From contig JBPOHT010000006.1 in NCBI GenBank assembly GCA_052035235.1, positions 30,538 to 94,537 on the forward strand: a stretch of 64,000 bases of DNA, read 5' to 3'. This document shows, one piece after another, positions 25,564 through 34,147 of this stretch; within the stretch, counting starts at the first letter, position 1; the number at the start of each line of letters is the position of its first letter. A program made the translations under genes and the position numbers. The notes beneath the pieces were generated by a model. That model searched no databases, was not told where the DNA came from, and was given only the letters and a program-made list of their open reading frames with translations. The DNA comes from Solimonas_A sp052035235. Its GTDB lineage: Bacteria > Pseudomonadota > Gammaproteobacteria > Nevskiales > Nevskiaceae.

Positions 25564-26775
25564 ATGCAGACGAATGAACCAAGGCTCGACGGACGCCGCA
25601 TCCTCCTGGGGGTGACCGGTGGCATTGCCGCCTACAAGGCGGCCGACCTCGTGCGCCGCCTGATGGACGCGGGGGCCGAGGTGCAGGTGGCCATGACCGC
25701 CTCCGCCACCGAGTTCGTGCGCCCGCTGACCTTCCAGGCCCTGTCGGGCCGCGAGGTCCGCACCGAGCTGTTCGACCCGGCCGCCGAGGCCGCCATGGGG
25801 CATATCGAGCTGGCACGCTGGCCCGACGCCATCGTCGTGGCGCCCGCCAGCGCGGATTTCATGGCGCGCCTGGCCGCCGGCATGGCCAACGACCTGCTGA
25901 CCACGCTGTGCCTGGCCACGGATCGCCCGATCCTGGTCGCCCCTGCGATGAACCGGCTGATGTGGGCCAACCCCGCCACCCAGGCCAACCTGGCGACGCT
26001 GCGCGAGCGCGGCATCCGCACCGTCGGCCCCGGCGCCGGCTTCCAGGCCTGCGGCGAGACTGGCGAAGGCCGCATGAGCGAGCCGCTGGACATCCGCGAG
26101 GCCGTCACCCGCCTGTTCGGCGACGGCCCGCTGCGCGGCGTCAAGGCCGTGGTCACCGCCGGCCCGACGCGCGAGGCGATCGACCCGGTGCGCTTCATCA
26201 CCAACCGCTCCTCCGGCAAGATGGGTTACGCCGTGGCCGCCGCGCTGGCGCGCCTGGGCGCCAACGTCACCCTGATCAGCGGCCCGACGCAGCTGGATGC
26301 CCCCGGTGGCGTGCAGCGCGTGTCCGTGGAGACCGCGGCCGAGATGCTGGAGGCCTCCCGCGCCGCCGTGATCGGCGCGCAGCTGTTCGTGGGCGCCGCC
26401 GCGGTGGCCGACTACCGCATGGACACGGTCGCCGAGCAGAAGATCAAAAAGTCATCCGACTCGATGGAGCTGCAGCTGGTGAAGAACCCGGACATCCTCG
26501 CGACGCTGCGCGCCGAGAACCCCGGGCTCTTCATCGTCGGCTTCGCTGCCGAGACCGAGAAGCTGGAAGAGCACGCCCGCGGCAAGCTCGAGCGCAAGCA
26601 GCTCAACCTGATCGCCGCCAACCTGGTCGGCAACGGCAAGGCCTTCGACCGTGACGACAACCAGCTCAGCCTGTATTGGAAGGGCGGCGGCCAGGACCTG
26701 GCGCCCGCCCACAAGAACGACCTCGCCCGCGATCTCGCGCGGCTGATCGCCGACCGCTACACCGCCAACGCCTGA
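25564..26775 (+). CDS. coaBC: bifunctional phosphopantothenoylcysteine decarboxylase/synthetase
   Basis: The 403-residue protein has the flavin-dependent CoaC half (about 1-190: VTGGIAAYKAADLVRRL, MGHIELARW, APAMNRLMW, ACGETGEGRM) and the CoaB half (about 195-400: VVTAGPTREAIDPVRFITNR and SSGKMGYAVA, AAVADYR, GFAAET). It makes phosphopantetheine in coenzyme A synthesis from phosphopantothenate and cysteine. One base divides its stop from the dut start. Cytoplasmic; the assignment is unambiguous. Confidence 0.97.
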   Translation: MQTNEPRLDGRRILLGVTGGIAAYKAADLVRRLMDAGAEVQVAMTASATEFVRPLTFQALSGREVRTELFDPAAEAAMGHIELARWPDAIVVAPASADFMARLAAGMANDLLTTLCLATDRPILVAPAMNRLMWANPATQANLATLRERGIRTVGPGAGFQACGETGEGRMSEPLDIREAVTRLFGDGPLRGVKAVVTAGPTREAIDPVRFITNRSSGKMGYAVAAALARLGANVTLISGPTQLDAPGGVQRVSVETAAEMLEASRAAVIGAQLFVGAAAVADYRMDTVAEQKIKKSSDSMELQLVKNPDILATLRAENPGLFIVGFAAETEKLEEHARGKLERKQLNLIAANLVGNGKAFDRDDNQLSLYWKGGGQDLAPAHKNDLARDLARLIADRYTANA

Positions 26776-26776
26776 C

Positions 26777-27232
26777 ATGCATACGATCCAGATCAAGATC
26801 CTCGACCCGCGCGTCGGGTCGGAACTCCCCTTGCCGGCCTACGCCACCGACGGCTCCGCCGGCCTCGACCTGCGCGCCGTGCTCGACACGCCGCTGACCC
26901 TGAATCCCGGCGACACCACACTGCTGAAAACCGGCCTGGCGATCTACATCGCCGACCCTGCGCTTGCCGCCGTGATCCTTCCGCGCTCCGGCCTGGGCCA
27001 CAAGCACGGCATCGTGCTGGGCAACCTCGTGGGCCTGATCGACTCGGACTACCAGGGCGAACTGATGGTGTCCTGCTGGAACCGCGGCAAGGACAGCTTC
27101 ACCATCAACCCGGGCGAGCGCATCGCACAGCTGGTGTTCCTGCCGGTAGTGCGCGCCGCCTTCGAAACCGTCAATGACTTCCACGCCACCGCCCGCGGCA
27201 CGGGCGGCTTCGGCAGCACCGGCAAGCAGTGA
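26777..27232 (+). CDS. dut: dUTP diphosphatase
   Basis: The 151-residue product shows all five trimeric dUTPase motifs: YATDGSAGLDLRA, LPRSGLGHKHG, VGLIDSDYQGEL, PGERIAQLVF and the C-terminal P-loop-like GTGGFGSTG. It hydrolyses dUTP to dUMP, keeping uracil out of DNA and feeding thymidylate synthesis. It follows coaBC by one base and precedes argB by eight bases, so the three are one transcription unit. Confidence 0.97.
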   Translation: MHTIQIKILDPRVGSELPLPAYATDGSAGLDLRAVLDTPLTLNPGDTTLLKTGLAIYIADPALAAVILPRSGLGHKHGIVLGNLVGLIDSDYQGELMVSCWNRGKDSFTINPGERIAQLVFLPVVRAAFETVNDFHATARGTGGFGSTGKQ

Positions 27233-27240
27233 GTCCCCCC

Positions 27241-28107
27241 ATGCCCATCGACCTGATCAACGCCCACAACATCGCCCGCGTCCTCACCGAGGCGCTGCCT
27301 TACATCCGCCGTTTTGCCGGCAAGACCATCGTGGTCAAGTACGGCGGCAACGCGATGAAGGACGACGCGATGATCGCCTCCTTCGCGCGCGATATCGTGC
27401 TGATGAAGCTGGTGGGCATGAACCCGGTGGTGGTGCACGGCGCCGGCCCGCAGATCGGCTCGCACCTGGAACGCCTGGGCAAGAAGAGCGAGTTCGTCGA
27501 GGGCATGCGCGTCACCGACGAAGAGACCATGGACGTGGTCGAGATGATGCTCGGCGGCCTGGTCAACAAGGCCGTGGTCAGCGCGCTCAACCAGCAGGGC
27601 GGCCGCGCCGTGGGCCTGACCGGCAAGGACGGCTCATTGATCCGTGCGCGCAAGATGCTGCTCAAGAGCGGCCAGGACATCGGCCAGGTCGGCGAGGTCG
27701 AGAAGATCGACCCTCGCATCATCACCCACCTGGAGTCCGGTGGCTTCATCCCGGTGATCGCACCGGTGGGCGTGGGTGAAAACGGCGAGGCCTACAACAT
27801 CAACGCCGACGTCGCTGCCGGCAAGATCGCGGCGGTGCTGCAGGCGGAGAAGATCATCTTCCTCACCAATGCCCCCGGCGTGCTGGACAAGGAGGAGAAG
27901 ATTCTCACCGGCCTGACCGTGCCACAGGTGGAAGACCTGATCCTGGACGGCACCATCTATGGCGGCATGGTTCCCAAGGTGCGCTACGCGCTGGATGCGG
28001 TGAACAGCGGCGTGAAGTCGGCCCACATCATCGACGGCCGCGTCGATCACTCCGTGCTGCTGGAGCTGTTCACCGATGCGGGCATCGGCACGCTGATCCG
28101 GGGCTAG
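27241..28107 (+). CDS. argB: acetylglutamate kinase
   Basis: ATG 27241 gives 288 residues; a GTG at 27229 overlaps the dut stop and is less likely. Motifs include VVKYGGNAMKDDAMI, VVVHGAGPQIGSHLERLG, NINADVAAGKIAAVLQAEK and a C-terminal GTLIRG. It phosphorylates N-acetylglutamate, the second step of arginine synthesis, and is often feedback-inhibited by arginine; the extended N-terminal helix (NAHNIARVLTEALPYI) found in arginine-sensitive enzymes is present. The phosphomannomutase gene often found between dut and argB in pseudomonads is absent. Confidence 0.97.
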   Translation: MPIDLINAHNIARVLTEALPYIRRFAGKTIVVKYGGNAMKDDAMIASFARDIVLMKLVGMNPVVVHGAGPQIGSHLERLGKKSEFVEGMRVTDEETMDVVEMMLGGLVNKAVVSALNQQGGRAVGLTGKDGSLIRARKMLLKSGQDIGQVGEVEKIDPRIITHLESGGFIPVIAPVGVGENGEAYNINADVAAGKIAAVLQAEKIIFLTNAPGVLDKEEKILTGLTVPQVEDLILDGTIYGGMVPKVRYALDAVNSGVKSAHIIDGRVDHSVLLELFTDAGIGTLIRG

Positions 28108-28151
28108 GGCGAGAACGCCACCGGTGCCATGGCCGCCGGCTTTACCCAGGC

Positions 28152-28910
28152 TTATTCCTTCTTCTTTTTCTTGTCGCCCTTCTTCTTGGACGACGTGGAG
28201 GCCTGGGGCCTCTCGATGACCTGAGCCAGCGCGGGCGAACCCGGCACCGGGCATTCGCTGCCGTAAGCGGAACTGCCCATCGTCAGCTCCTGATAGCGCC
28301 GGATGTCACGCAGGAAGTCCGCGCAGACATGCTCGCGGTCCTTCTGCATCTGGCTGATCGCCGCACGATTGTCGCGCAGGCCTTTCTCCGCCTCGCGCAA
28401 TTGTTTCTGCGGCACATCCACCGGACGGCTCTTCTTGAGCAGCCCATCGATACGCCTCCGCAACTCATCCCTCGATTTTTCGGAAGCCACCACAGCCTGA
28501 TTGGCCAAGTTGACACGTCCATCCAGGGTCGCCAGCCGCTCGTTGCGCGCACGTTCCAGGTCCTTGACGCTGGAATAGCTGTCGGTAAGGAACCTATCAT
28601 AGGCCAGTTGTTTCTCGACCTTGACTTTTTCCGCCGCCGCATCCGCTGCTGCCCTCTCCTCGGCGGCAATCTCTTCGGGGGTCTTCTCGCGCTCGTGAGT
28701 GCCGATCGTGCGCCCTTGGTTGTCGATCGTCTTGCGCTCCTGCCTGGCGTACTCCGGCGGCACATGATCGCCGCAAGCGCGGTTGCCCTGTGCGTCCGTC
28801 CAGCACTGGATCTTCTTTGGCTTCTGCTGCACTTGCTGCTGCGCCGCCACAGGCAGCGCCACGCTCACCAGCAGGGCGGCAATCATGGCGCCACCGGCAA
28901 TCTTGATCAT
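28152..28910 (-). CDS. DUF4124-type secreted protein with coiled coil
   Basis: The product has 252 residues. A signal peptide (MIKIAGGAMIAALLVSVALP...AQ) is followed by the short DUF4124-like segment IQCWTDAQGNRACGDHVPPEYA (about 35-56) with two cysteines. Residues about 75-215 are charged and helical with heptad character (EEIAAEERAAADAAAEKVKV, LREAEKGLRDNRAAISQMQKD), and the tail is polylysine (KKKGDKKKKKE). Presumably periplasmic; function unknown. It lies 38 bp downstream of pyrE on the same strand. Confidence 0.75.
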   Translation of the reverse strand: MIKIAGGAMIAALLVSVALPVAAQQQVQQKPKKIQCWTDAQGNRACGDHVPPEYARQERKTIDNQGRTIGTHEREKTPEEIAAEERAAADAAAEKVKVEKQLAYDRFLTDSYSSVKDLERARNERLATLDGRVNLANQAVVASEKSRDELRRRIDGLLKKSRPVDVPQKQLREAEKGLRDNRAAISQMQKDREHVCADFLRDIRRYQELTMGSSAYGSECPVPGSPALAQVIERPQASTSSKKKGDKKKKKE

Positions 28911-28948
28911 GGGCGAACCCTCTCCTCTTACTACTTTCGAGTGTAAAT

Positions 28949-29587
28949 CTAAACCCCGTACTGCGCCTGATACGTCCGGATGGCATCGATGGTGGACTGA
29001 TCCGCGGCCCCGCCGCTGAGGTAGTCCAGCAACGTGCGGACATTGACCAGCGGCAGCACGCGGATGCCGGAATCGCGCTCCATCTCCTGCACGGCGGAGG
29101 CGCCCGTCGGCCCCTTCTCCTGCCGGTCCAGGGCGATCACCGCGGCCACCGGCTCGGCGCCGGCGGCACGCAGCAGGCGCACCGCCTCACGCAGCGCGGT
29201 GCCAGCGGTGAGCACGTCATCCACGATCACCACGCGGCCCTTGGGCGCGGCGCCGACCAGGGTACCGCCCTCGCCATGGTCCTTGGCTTCCTTGCGGTTG
29301 TAGGCATAGGGAATGTCCTGACCCTGCTCCGCCAGCGCCAGCGCCACGGCCGTGACCAGTGGGATGCCCTTGTAGGCCGGGCCGAACAGCATGTCGTAGC
29401 CGATCCCGGCGTCCTGCAACGCCTGGGCGTAGGCCTTGCCCAGTTCGCGCATGGCTGCGCCGCTGGAGATCTTGCCCAGGTTGAAGAAATAGGGGCTGGT
29501 ACGCCCGGACTTCAGCGTGAAGGAGCCGAACTTGAGCACCTCGTGTTCGAGGGCCAGCTTGAGGAAGGCGGACTGGTAGGCGTGCAT
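28949..29587 (-). CDS. pyrE: orotate phosphoribosyltransferase
   Basis: ATG 29587 gives 212 residues (E. coli 213). Signatures are FTLKSGRTSPYFFNLGKI, MLFGPAYKGIPLV, the flexible-loop lysines in YNRKEAKDHGEGG and the PRPP-binding loop VVIVDDVLTAGTALREAV. It transfers ribose phosphate from PRPP to orotate in pyrimidine synthesis. A longer in-frame start at 29641 would add 18 residues and is less likely. It is divergent from exonuclease III, a pairing typical of this class of bacteria. Confidence 0.96.
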   Translation of the reverse strand: MHAYQSAFLKLALEHEVLKFGSFTLKSGRTSPYFFNLGKISSGAAMRELGKAYAQALQDAGIGYDMLFGPAYKGIPLVTAVALALAEQGQDIPYAYNRKEAKDHGEGGTLVGAAPKGRVVIVDDVLTAGTALREAVRLLRAAGAEPVAAVIALDRQEKGPTGASAVQEMERDSGIRVLPLVNVRTLLDYLSGGAADQSTIDAIRTYQAQYGV

Positions 29588-29751
29588 GGGAGCGATGTTG
29601 GTATCTGTGAACTGAGCGGGACCTGAAGGGTTCGGCTCCACGCGCCGGACGCGCCTGCGGCGCGGATGAACGGCGGATCCCCCTTGCCCTAGTGCCCGCC
29701 CCCGCTTTCAGGGACACTACGGCGGCACATTCTAACCCCCGGAAGACCGCC

Positions 29752-30525
29752 TTGAGAGTCATCTCGCTGAATGCCAACGGCATCCGCTCCGCCGCCCGTA
29801 AGAACCTGTTCGGCTGGCTGCCGCTGCAGCAGGCCGACATCCTGTGCGTGCAGGAGACCAAGGCCCAGCCCGAGGACCTGACCGACCCGTTGTTCAGCCC
29901 CGAGGGCTGGCACGTAGAGTTCAACAGCGCCCTGCGCAAGGGCTACTCCGGGGTGGCGATCTATTCCCGCCGCAAGCCGGATGCCGTGCTGAGCACCCTG
30001 GGCAACGAGGAGTTCGACGCCGAGGGGCGCTACCTCGAGATGCGCTTTGGCGACCTGTCCGTGGTCTCGCTGTACCTGCCCTCCGGCTCGTCCGGTCCGG
30101 AGCGCCAGGCCAGCAAGGACCGCTTCCTGGAGTTCTTCCTGCCGCGCATGCGCGAGTGGATGGGCAGCGGGCGCCAATACATCATCTGCGGCGACTGGAA
30201 TATCGCCCACCGCAACATCGACCTGAAGAACTGGCGCTCCAACCAGAAGAACTCGGGCTTCCTGCCACACGAGCGCGAATGGATGGACCTGGTCCTCGGT
30301 CCGGTGGGTTGGGTGGACGGCTACCGCACGCTCTACCCCGAGCAGGAGGGCGATGCCTACACCTGGTGGAGCAACCGCGGCCAGGCCTGGGCCAACAACG
30401 TGGGTTGGCGCATCGACTACCAGATCGTCACCCCAGGCCTGAAGGACAAGCTGAAGAAAGGCGCGGTGTACAAGGCCGAGCGCTTCTCCGACCACGCGCC
30501 GCTGACGCTCGACTATGACCTCTGA
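29752..30525 (+). CDS. xthA: exodeoxyribonuclease III
   Basis: No ATG exists before the conserved start, so TTG 29752 (RVISLNANGIRSAARK) with GGAAG six bases upstream is chosen, giving 257 residues. Active-site motifs are SLNANG, VQETKAQ (metal Glu), YLPSG, CGDWNIAHRNIDL (Asp/Asn) and SDHAPLTLDY (Asp-His). It is an AP endonuclease and 3' exonuclease in base-excision repair. Its stop overlaps the AmpG-like start by 11 bases. A Crc-like regulatory role, seen for the Pseudomonas paralogue next to pyrE, cannot be judged here. Confidence 0.93.
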   Translation: MRVISLNANGIRSAARKNLFGWLPLQQADILCVQETKAQPEDLTDPLFSPEGWHVEFNSALRKGYSGVAIYSRRKPDAVLSTLGNEEFDAEGRYLEMRFGDLSVVSLYLPSGSSGPERQASKDRFLEFFLPRMREWMGSGRQYIICGDWNIAHRNIDLKNWRSNQKNSGFLPHEREWMDLVLGPVGWVDGYRTLYPEQEGDAYTWWSNRGQAWANNVGWRIDYQIVTPGLKDKLKKGAVYKAERFSDHAPLTLDYDL

Positions 30526-31879
30526 AGCAGCCGCGCCGCGCGGCTGGCTCGACTCCCTGCGCATGTACGGCCACCCCCGGGTGGCCAGCATGCTGTTCCT
30601 GGGCTTCTCCGCGGGCCTGCCGTTCCTGCTGGTGTTCTCCACGCTGTCCGCCTGGCTGGCCCAGGCCGGCATCGAGCGCGCCACCATCGGCATGCTGAGC
30701 TGGGTGGGCATCACCTACTCCATCAAGTTCTTCTGGGCGCCGGTGGTGGACCGCCTGCCGCTGCCGGGGCTCACGCGCCTGCTCGGTCGCCGCCGCAGCT
30801 GGATGCTGCTGGCACAGGTCGGCCTGGCCTGCGGCCTCGCCGGCCTGGCGCTGCACGACCCGACGACGCAGCTGCGCAGCATGATCGGCTTCGCCCTATT
30901 GGTGGCCTTCTCCTCCGCCACGCAGGACATTGCGATCGACGCCTGGCGCATCGAGGCGGCCGAGCCGGCGATGCAGGGCAACATGTCCGCCGCCTACCAG
31001 CTGGGCTACCGCATCGCCCTGATCGTGGCCGGCGCCGGCGCGCTGTACCTGGCCGCCGAGCAGAGCTGGAACGTCGCCTACCTCACCATGGCCGCGCTGG
31101 TCGGCGTGGGCCTGCTGACCACCCTGCTGATTGCCGAGCCGGAGCAGAAGATCAGCCGCGACACCTTGCTGCAGGAAGAGCGTGTGACGCGCTTCATCGA
31201 GCAGCGCCGCCACTGGCCGGAAGGTCTGCGCCACGCTGGCGCCTGGTTCGTCGGTGCCGTAGTCTGCCCCTGCATCGACTTCTTCCAGCGCAATGGCCTC
31301 AAGCTGGGACTCCTGATCCTGTGCTTCGTCGGCCTGTTCCGCCTCACCGACATCACCATGGGCGTGATGGCCAACCCCTTCTATCTCAGCCTGGGCTACA
31401 CGCTGAAGCAGATCGCCGCCATCGCCAAGGGCTATGGCGTGGTGATGTCGATCCTCGGCGCCTTCCTCGGCGGCCTGGCCGTGGCGCGCTGGGGCGCCTT
31501 GCGGGCGCTGGTAATCGGCGGCATCGCCGTGATCCTCAGCAATCTCTGCTTCGCCGCCCTGGCGATCCACGGCCAGCCGAGCATCGAGGGCCTGGCCCTG
31601 GTGATCAGCGCCGACAACCTCGCCGCCGGCCTCGCCGGCTCGGCCTTCATCGCCTATCTGTCGGGGCTCACCAACACCGCCTACACCGCGACGCAGTACG
31701 CGCTGTTCAGCTCGCTGTTCACGCTGCCCGGCAAGCTGCTGGGCGGTGGCTCGGGCTGGGTCGTGGACCAGATCGGCTTCACCGGCTTCTTCTTCTACAC
31801 TTCGGCGCTGGGCCTGCCGGCGCTGTGGATCCTGCTGCAACTCAACCGGCGGCTGGCGAAACCGAACGCAGCTTCCTGA
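30515..31879 (+). CDS. ampG: AmpG-family muropeptide MFS transporter
   Basis: The 454-residue protein has about 12-14 membrane helices. AmpG hallmarks are the early FLGFSAGLPFLLVFSTLSAWL, the ATQDIAIDAWRIE loop and TNTAYTATQYALFSS later. AmpG imports anhydro-muropeptides from the periplasm for cell-wall recycling and thereby influences beta-lactamase induction. The gene overlaps xthA upstream by 11 bp and overlaps the convergent GNAT gene at its 3' end by 38 bp, so dense packing rather than operon function may explain the context. Confidence 0.9.
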   Translation: MTSEAAAPRGWLDSLRMYGHPRVASMLFLGFSAGLPFLLVFSTLSAWLAQAGIERATIGMLSWVGITYSIKFFWAPVVDRLPLPGLTRLLGRRRSWMLLAQVGLACGLAGLALHDPTTQLRSMIGFALLVAFSSATQDIAIDAWRIEAAEPAMQGNMSAAYQLGYRIALIVAGAGALYLAAEQSWNVAYLTMAALVGVGLLTTLLIAEPEQKISRDTLLQEERVTRFIEQRRHWPEGLRHAGAWFVGAVVCPCIDFFQRNGLKLGLLILCFVGLFRLTDITMGVMANPFYLSLGYTLKQIAAIAKGYGVVMSILGAFLGGLAVARWGALRALVIGGIAVILSNLCFAALAIHGQPSIEGLALVISADNLAAGLAGSAFIAYLSGLTNTAYTATQYALFSSLFTLPGKLLGGGSGWVVDQIGFTGFFFYTSALGLPALWILLQLNRRLAKPNAAS

Positions 31880-32480
31880 ACACCTCGGCGAAACGCCGGC
31901 CGATCTCATTGCCGTCGGGCACGTCCCAGGCGCGGCTGTAGACCGGCAGGCGCAGGCGGTCGATATTGTCGGCGCGCCCGGCATGCTCGGCGCCCATCAG
32001 CTTGAGGTGCTTGATGATGCGCTCGTTGTCGGAGAGCACGTCGTAGTAGAAGCTGCGGATGCCGGCGCGGTGCGCAGACAAGTGCAGGCAGGCCTGCAGC
32101 ACGAAGCCGGTGCCGCGCCCCTGGTACTCGTCGGCGATGACGATGGCCACGTCCGCCGCCTTCGGGTTGTCCGCCAGGCGCACGTAGCGCGCCACGCCGA
32201 TGCCCGGCTCCTCCGGCTTCTCCAGGTTCAGCGCGCCCCAGGCGACATGGTTCGCGTCGTCTGTGGAGGTGAAGGCCTTGAGTTGTTGCTCGGAAAGAGG
32301 GTCCACCTGGTCCAGGAAACGGCGGCGACGCGCCAGCTGCGACAGCCGCTGGAAGCCTTCCTGCAGCCTGGGCGCATCCTCGCGCCGGATCGGCCGCAGC
32401 ATCACGCGCAGGCCATCGTCCAGCGGATATTCGAAGGCCGGCGGCAGCGCGGGGGTGAAGAGTCCGGAGAACACGCCCAT
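31842..32480 (-). CDS. GNAT family N-acetyltransferase
   Basis: The 212-residue product contains LRPIRREDAPRLQEGFQRLS, then the acetyl-CoA-binding segment AIVIADEYQGRGTGFVLQ with the Q/RxxGxG/A loop, and FYYDVLSDNERIIKHLKLMG in motif B. The N-terminal pattern resembles the acetyltransferase domain fused to protein acetyltransferases (LPDGRRVTLRPI-like), so a protein or small-molecule substrate is possible. It is 11 bp downstream of the small gene at 32492-32791, on the same strand. Substrate unknown. Confidence 0.85.
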   Translation of the reverse strand: MGVFSGLFTPALPPAFEYPLDDGLRVMLRPIRREDAPRLQEGFQRLSQLARRRRFLDQVDPLSEQQLKAFTSTDDANHVAWGALNLEKPEEPGIGVARYVRLADNPKAADVAIVIADEYQGRGTGFVLQACLHLSAHRAGIRSFYYDVLSDNERIIKHLKLMGAEHAGRADNIDRLRLPVYSRAWDVPDGNEIGRRFAEVFRKLRSVSPAAG

Positions 32481-32491
32481 GGCCGAGCCTG

Positions 32492-32791
32492 TCAGAGATT
32501 CATCTGGTCGATGAAGTCCGCCGGGTTGTCCCAGCGCCCGGAAGCCAGGGCTTCCTCATTGCCGCCATAGTCGTCGCGGCCGATATCCAGCGCGCCGGAG
32601 TAATCCTCGGGCGGCGCACAGGGCCGGGCGGCCAGCTCCGTCCAGGCGTCGAAGTCGACCTCCTCGAGCGTGCCGTCGAAGTGTTGCACCAGCACCACCT
32701 CGGCCGTCACATCGAGACCGACGATCTCGAACGGTTCACCGTCGGTCTGGAACCACTGGCCGACAGACATCTCGCGTAGCCACTCCGCCAT
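32492..32791 (-). CDS. conserved small acidic protein
   Basis: ATG 32791 follows an ideal AGGAGG site and gives 99 residues (MAEWLREMSVGQWFQTDGEP...). It is acidic with a compact beta pattern in the first half (FEIVGLDVTAEVVLVQHFDG, TLEEVDFDAW) and a disordered-looking acidic second half (EDYSGALDIGRDDYGGNEE). It looks like the small gammaproteobacterial DUF6763-type family, but I am not certain of that label. Likely in one unit with the GNAT gene. Function unknown. Confidence 0.75.
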   Translation of the reverse strand: MAEWLREMSVGQWFQTDGEPFEIVGLDVTAEVVLVQHFDGTLEEVDFDAWTELAARPCAPPEDYSGALDIGRDDYGGNEEALASGRWDNPADFIDQMNL

Positions 32792-33054
32792 GACCGCCTC
32801 CTGCATTCATCGCAGATGGGAGTGACTTTGTTTTACGCCTCTTGGCCGGGCGGTTCAAGGCGCAGCGCGAGAGAGAGCGGGCAAGCGGCTGAAAGCAGGG
32901 AAACTCTTCAAGCAGAGCTGTTGGTGACTATCCGTCACTCACCCACCCGTTCATGCCAAGTAGCGCAGCGTATCGAGGCGCGCGCGCCCTTCGATACATC
33001 GCCACGCGGCACTCGGATGAACGGTCCATAAGGCAATACGAGCGAGCGCAAAAT

Positions 33055-34089
33055 TCAAGGCGCCGGAATCGTGAACCGCCCGTGGATCTCCTCGATCCCC
33101 CTCATCACATCCTTGCCCAGCTTCACGTCCGCACTGGCGATATTGCTGCGCAACTGCTCCATCGTGGTGGCGCCGATGATCGTGGAGGTCATGAACGGCC
33201 GCGTACGCACATAGGCCAGCGCCATCTGCGCCGGGTCCAGGCCGTGTTTCTGCGCCAGGGCCACATACTCGCGCGTGGCCAGCTCCACCTGCTCCTTGGT
33301 GTAGCGCGTGAAGCGCGAGAACAGCGTGATGCGGCCATCGGGCGGCAGCGCACCATGCAGGTACTTGCCGCTGAGCACGCCGAAGGCCAGCGGCGAGTAG
33401 GCCAGCAGGCTCACCTCCTCGCGGATGCTGAACTCCGCCAGGCCGACCTCGAAGCTGCGGTTGAGCAGGCTGTAGGGATTCTGGATGCTGGCGACACGCG
33501 GCAGGCCCTTCTCGCGCGACAGGCGCAGGTACTCGGACAGGCCCCAGGGCGTCTCGTTGGAGATGCCGGTGAAGCGCACCTTGCCCTGCTTCACCAGCTC
33601 GCCCAGCGCATCCAGCGTCTCCTCCAGAGGCACGCCACCTTCCTCGCCGTGGTGCTCATAGCCGAGCTTGCCGAAGTAGTTGGTAGGGCGCTGCGGCCAG
33701 TGGATCTGGTAGAGGTCGATGTAGTCGGTGCCAAGGCGCCGCAGGTTGTCCTCGCAGGCGCTGAGCACGGATTCGCGGTCCAGCTTCGTGCCACCACGCA
33801 GGTAGGGGAACAGGCCCGGGCCGGTCACCTTGGTCGCCAGGATCAGCTCCTGGCGCTTGCCGGTCTTGCGCAGCCAGCTGCCGATGTATTCCTCCGTGCG
33901 GCCCTGCGTCTCCGGCTTGGGCGGCACCGGATACATCTCGGCGGCGTCGAAGAAGTTGATGCCCTGCGCCACCGCATAGTCCATCTGTTCGTGGGCCTGC
34001 GCCTCGGTGTTCTGCTCGCCCCAGGTCATGGTGCCCAGGCAGATTTCGGTGACGTCCAGGCCGGTGCGGCCAAGCGGGTTCTTCTTCAT
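33055..34089 (-). CDS. aldo/keto reductase, Tas-like
   Basis: ATG 34089 gives 344 residues, matching E. coli Tas (346). Start MKKNPLGRTGLDVTEICLGT, then the catalytic tetrad: Asp and Tyr in FFDAAEMYP, Lys in LATKV, His in YQIHWPQRP. NFFDAAEMYPVPPKPETQGR is distinctive of the Tas group. NADPH-binding residues lie in the last third (TSTIIGATTMEQLRSNI). It reduces carbonyl compounds in the cytoplasm; substrate unknown. The phosphoribulokinase gene lies 58 bp upstream on the same strand. Confidence 0.92.
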   Translation of the reverse strand: MKKNPLGRTGLDVTEICLGTMTWGEQNTEAQAHEQMDYAVAQGINFFDAAEMYPVPPKPETQGRTEEYIGSWLRKTGKRQELILATKVTGPGLFPYLRGGTKLDRESVLSACEDNLRRLGTDYIDLYQIHWPQRPTNYFGKLGYEHHGEEGGVPLEETLDALGELVKQGKVRFTGISNETPWGLSEYLRLSREKGLPRVASIQNPYSLLNRSFEVGLAEFSIREEVSLLAYSPLAFGVLSGKYLHGALPPDGRITLFSRFTRYTKEQVELATREYVALAQKHGLDPAQMALAYVRTRPFMTSTIIGATTMEQLRSNIASADVKLGKDVMRGIEEIHGRFTIPAP

Positions 34090-34147
34090 GCGATGCCCTG
34101 TTGGAGATGCGTGGGGAAACGGCAGGCTGCGGCCCGCGCGCCGCGCT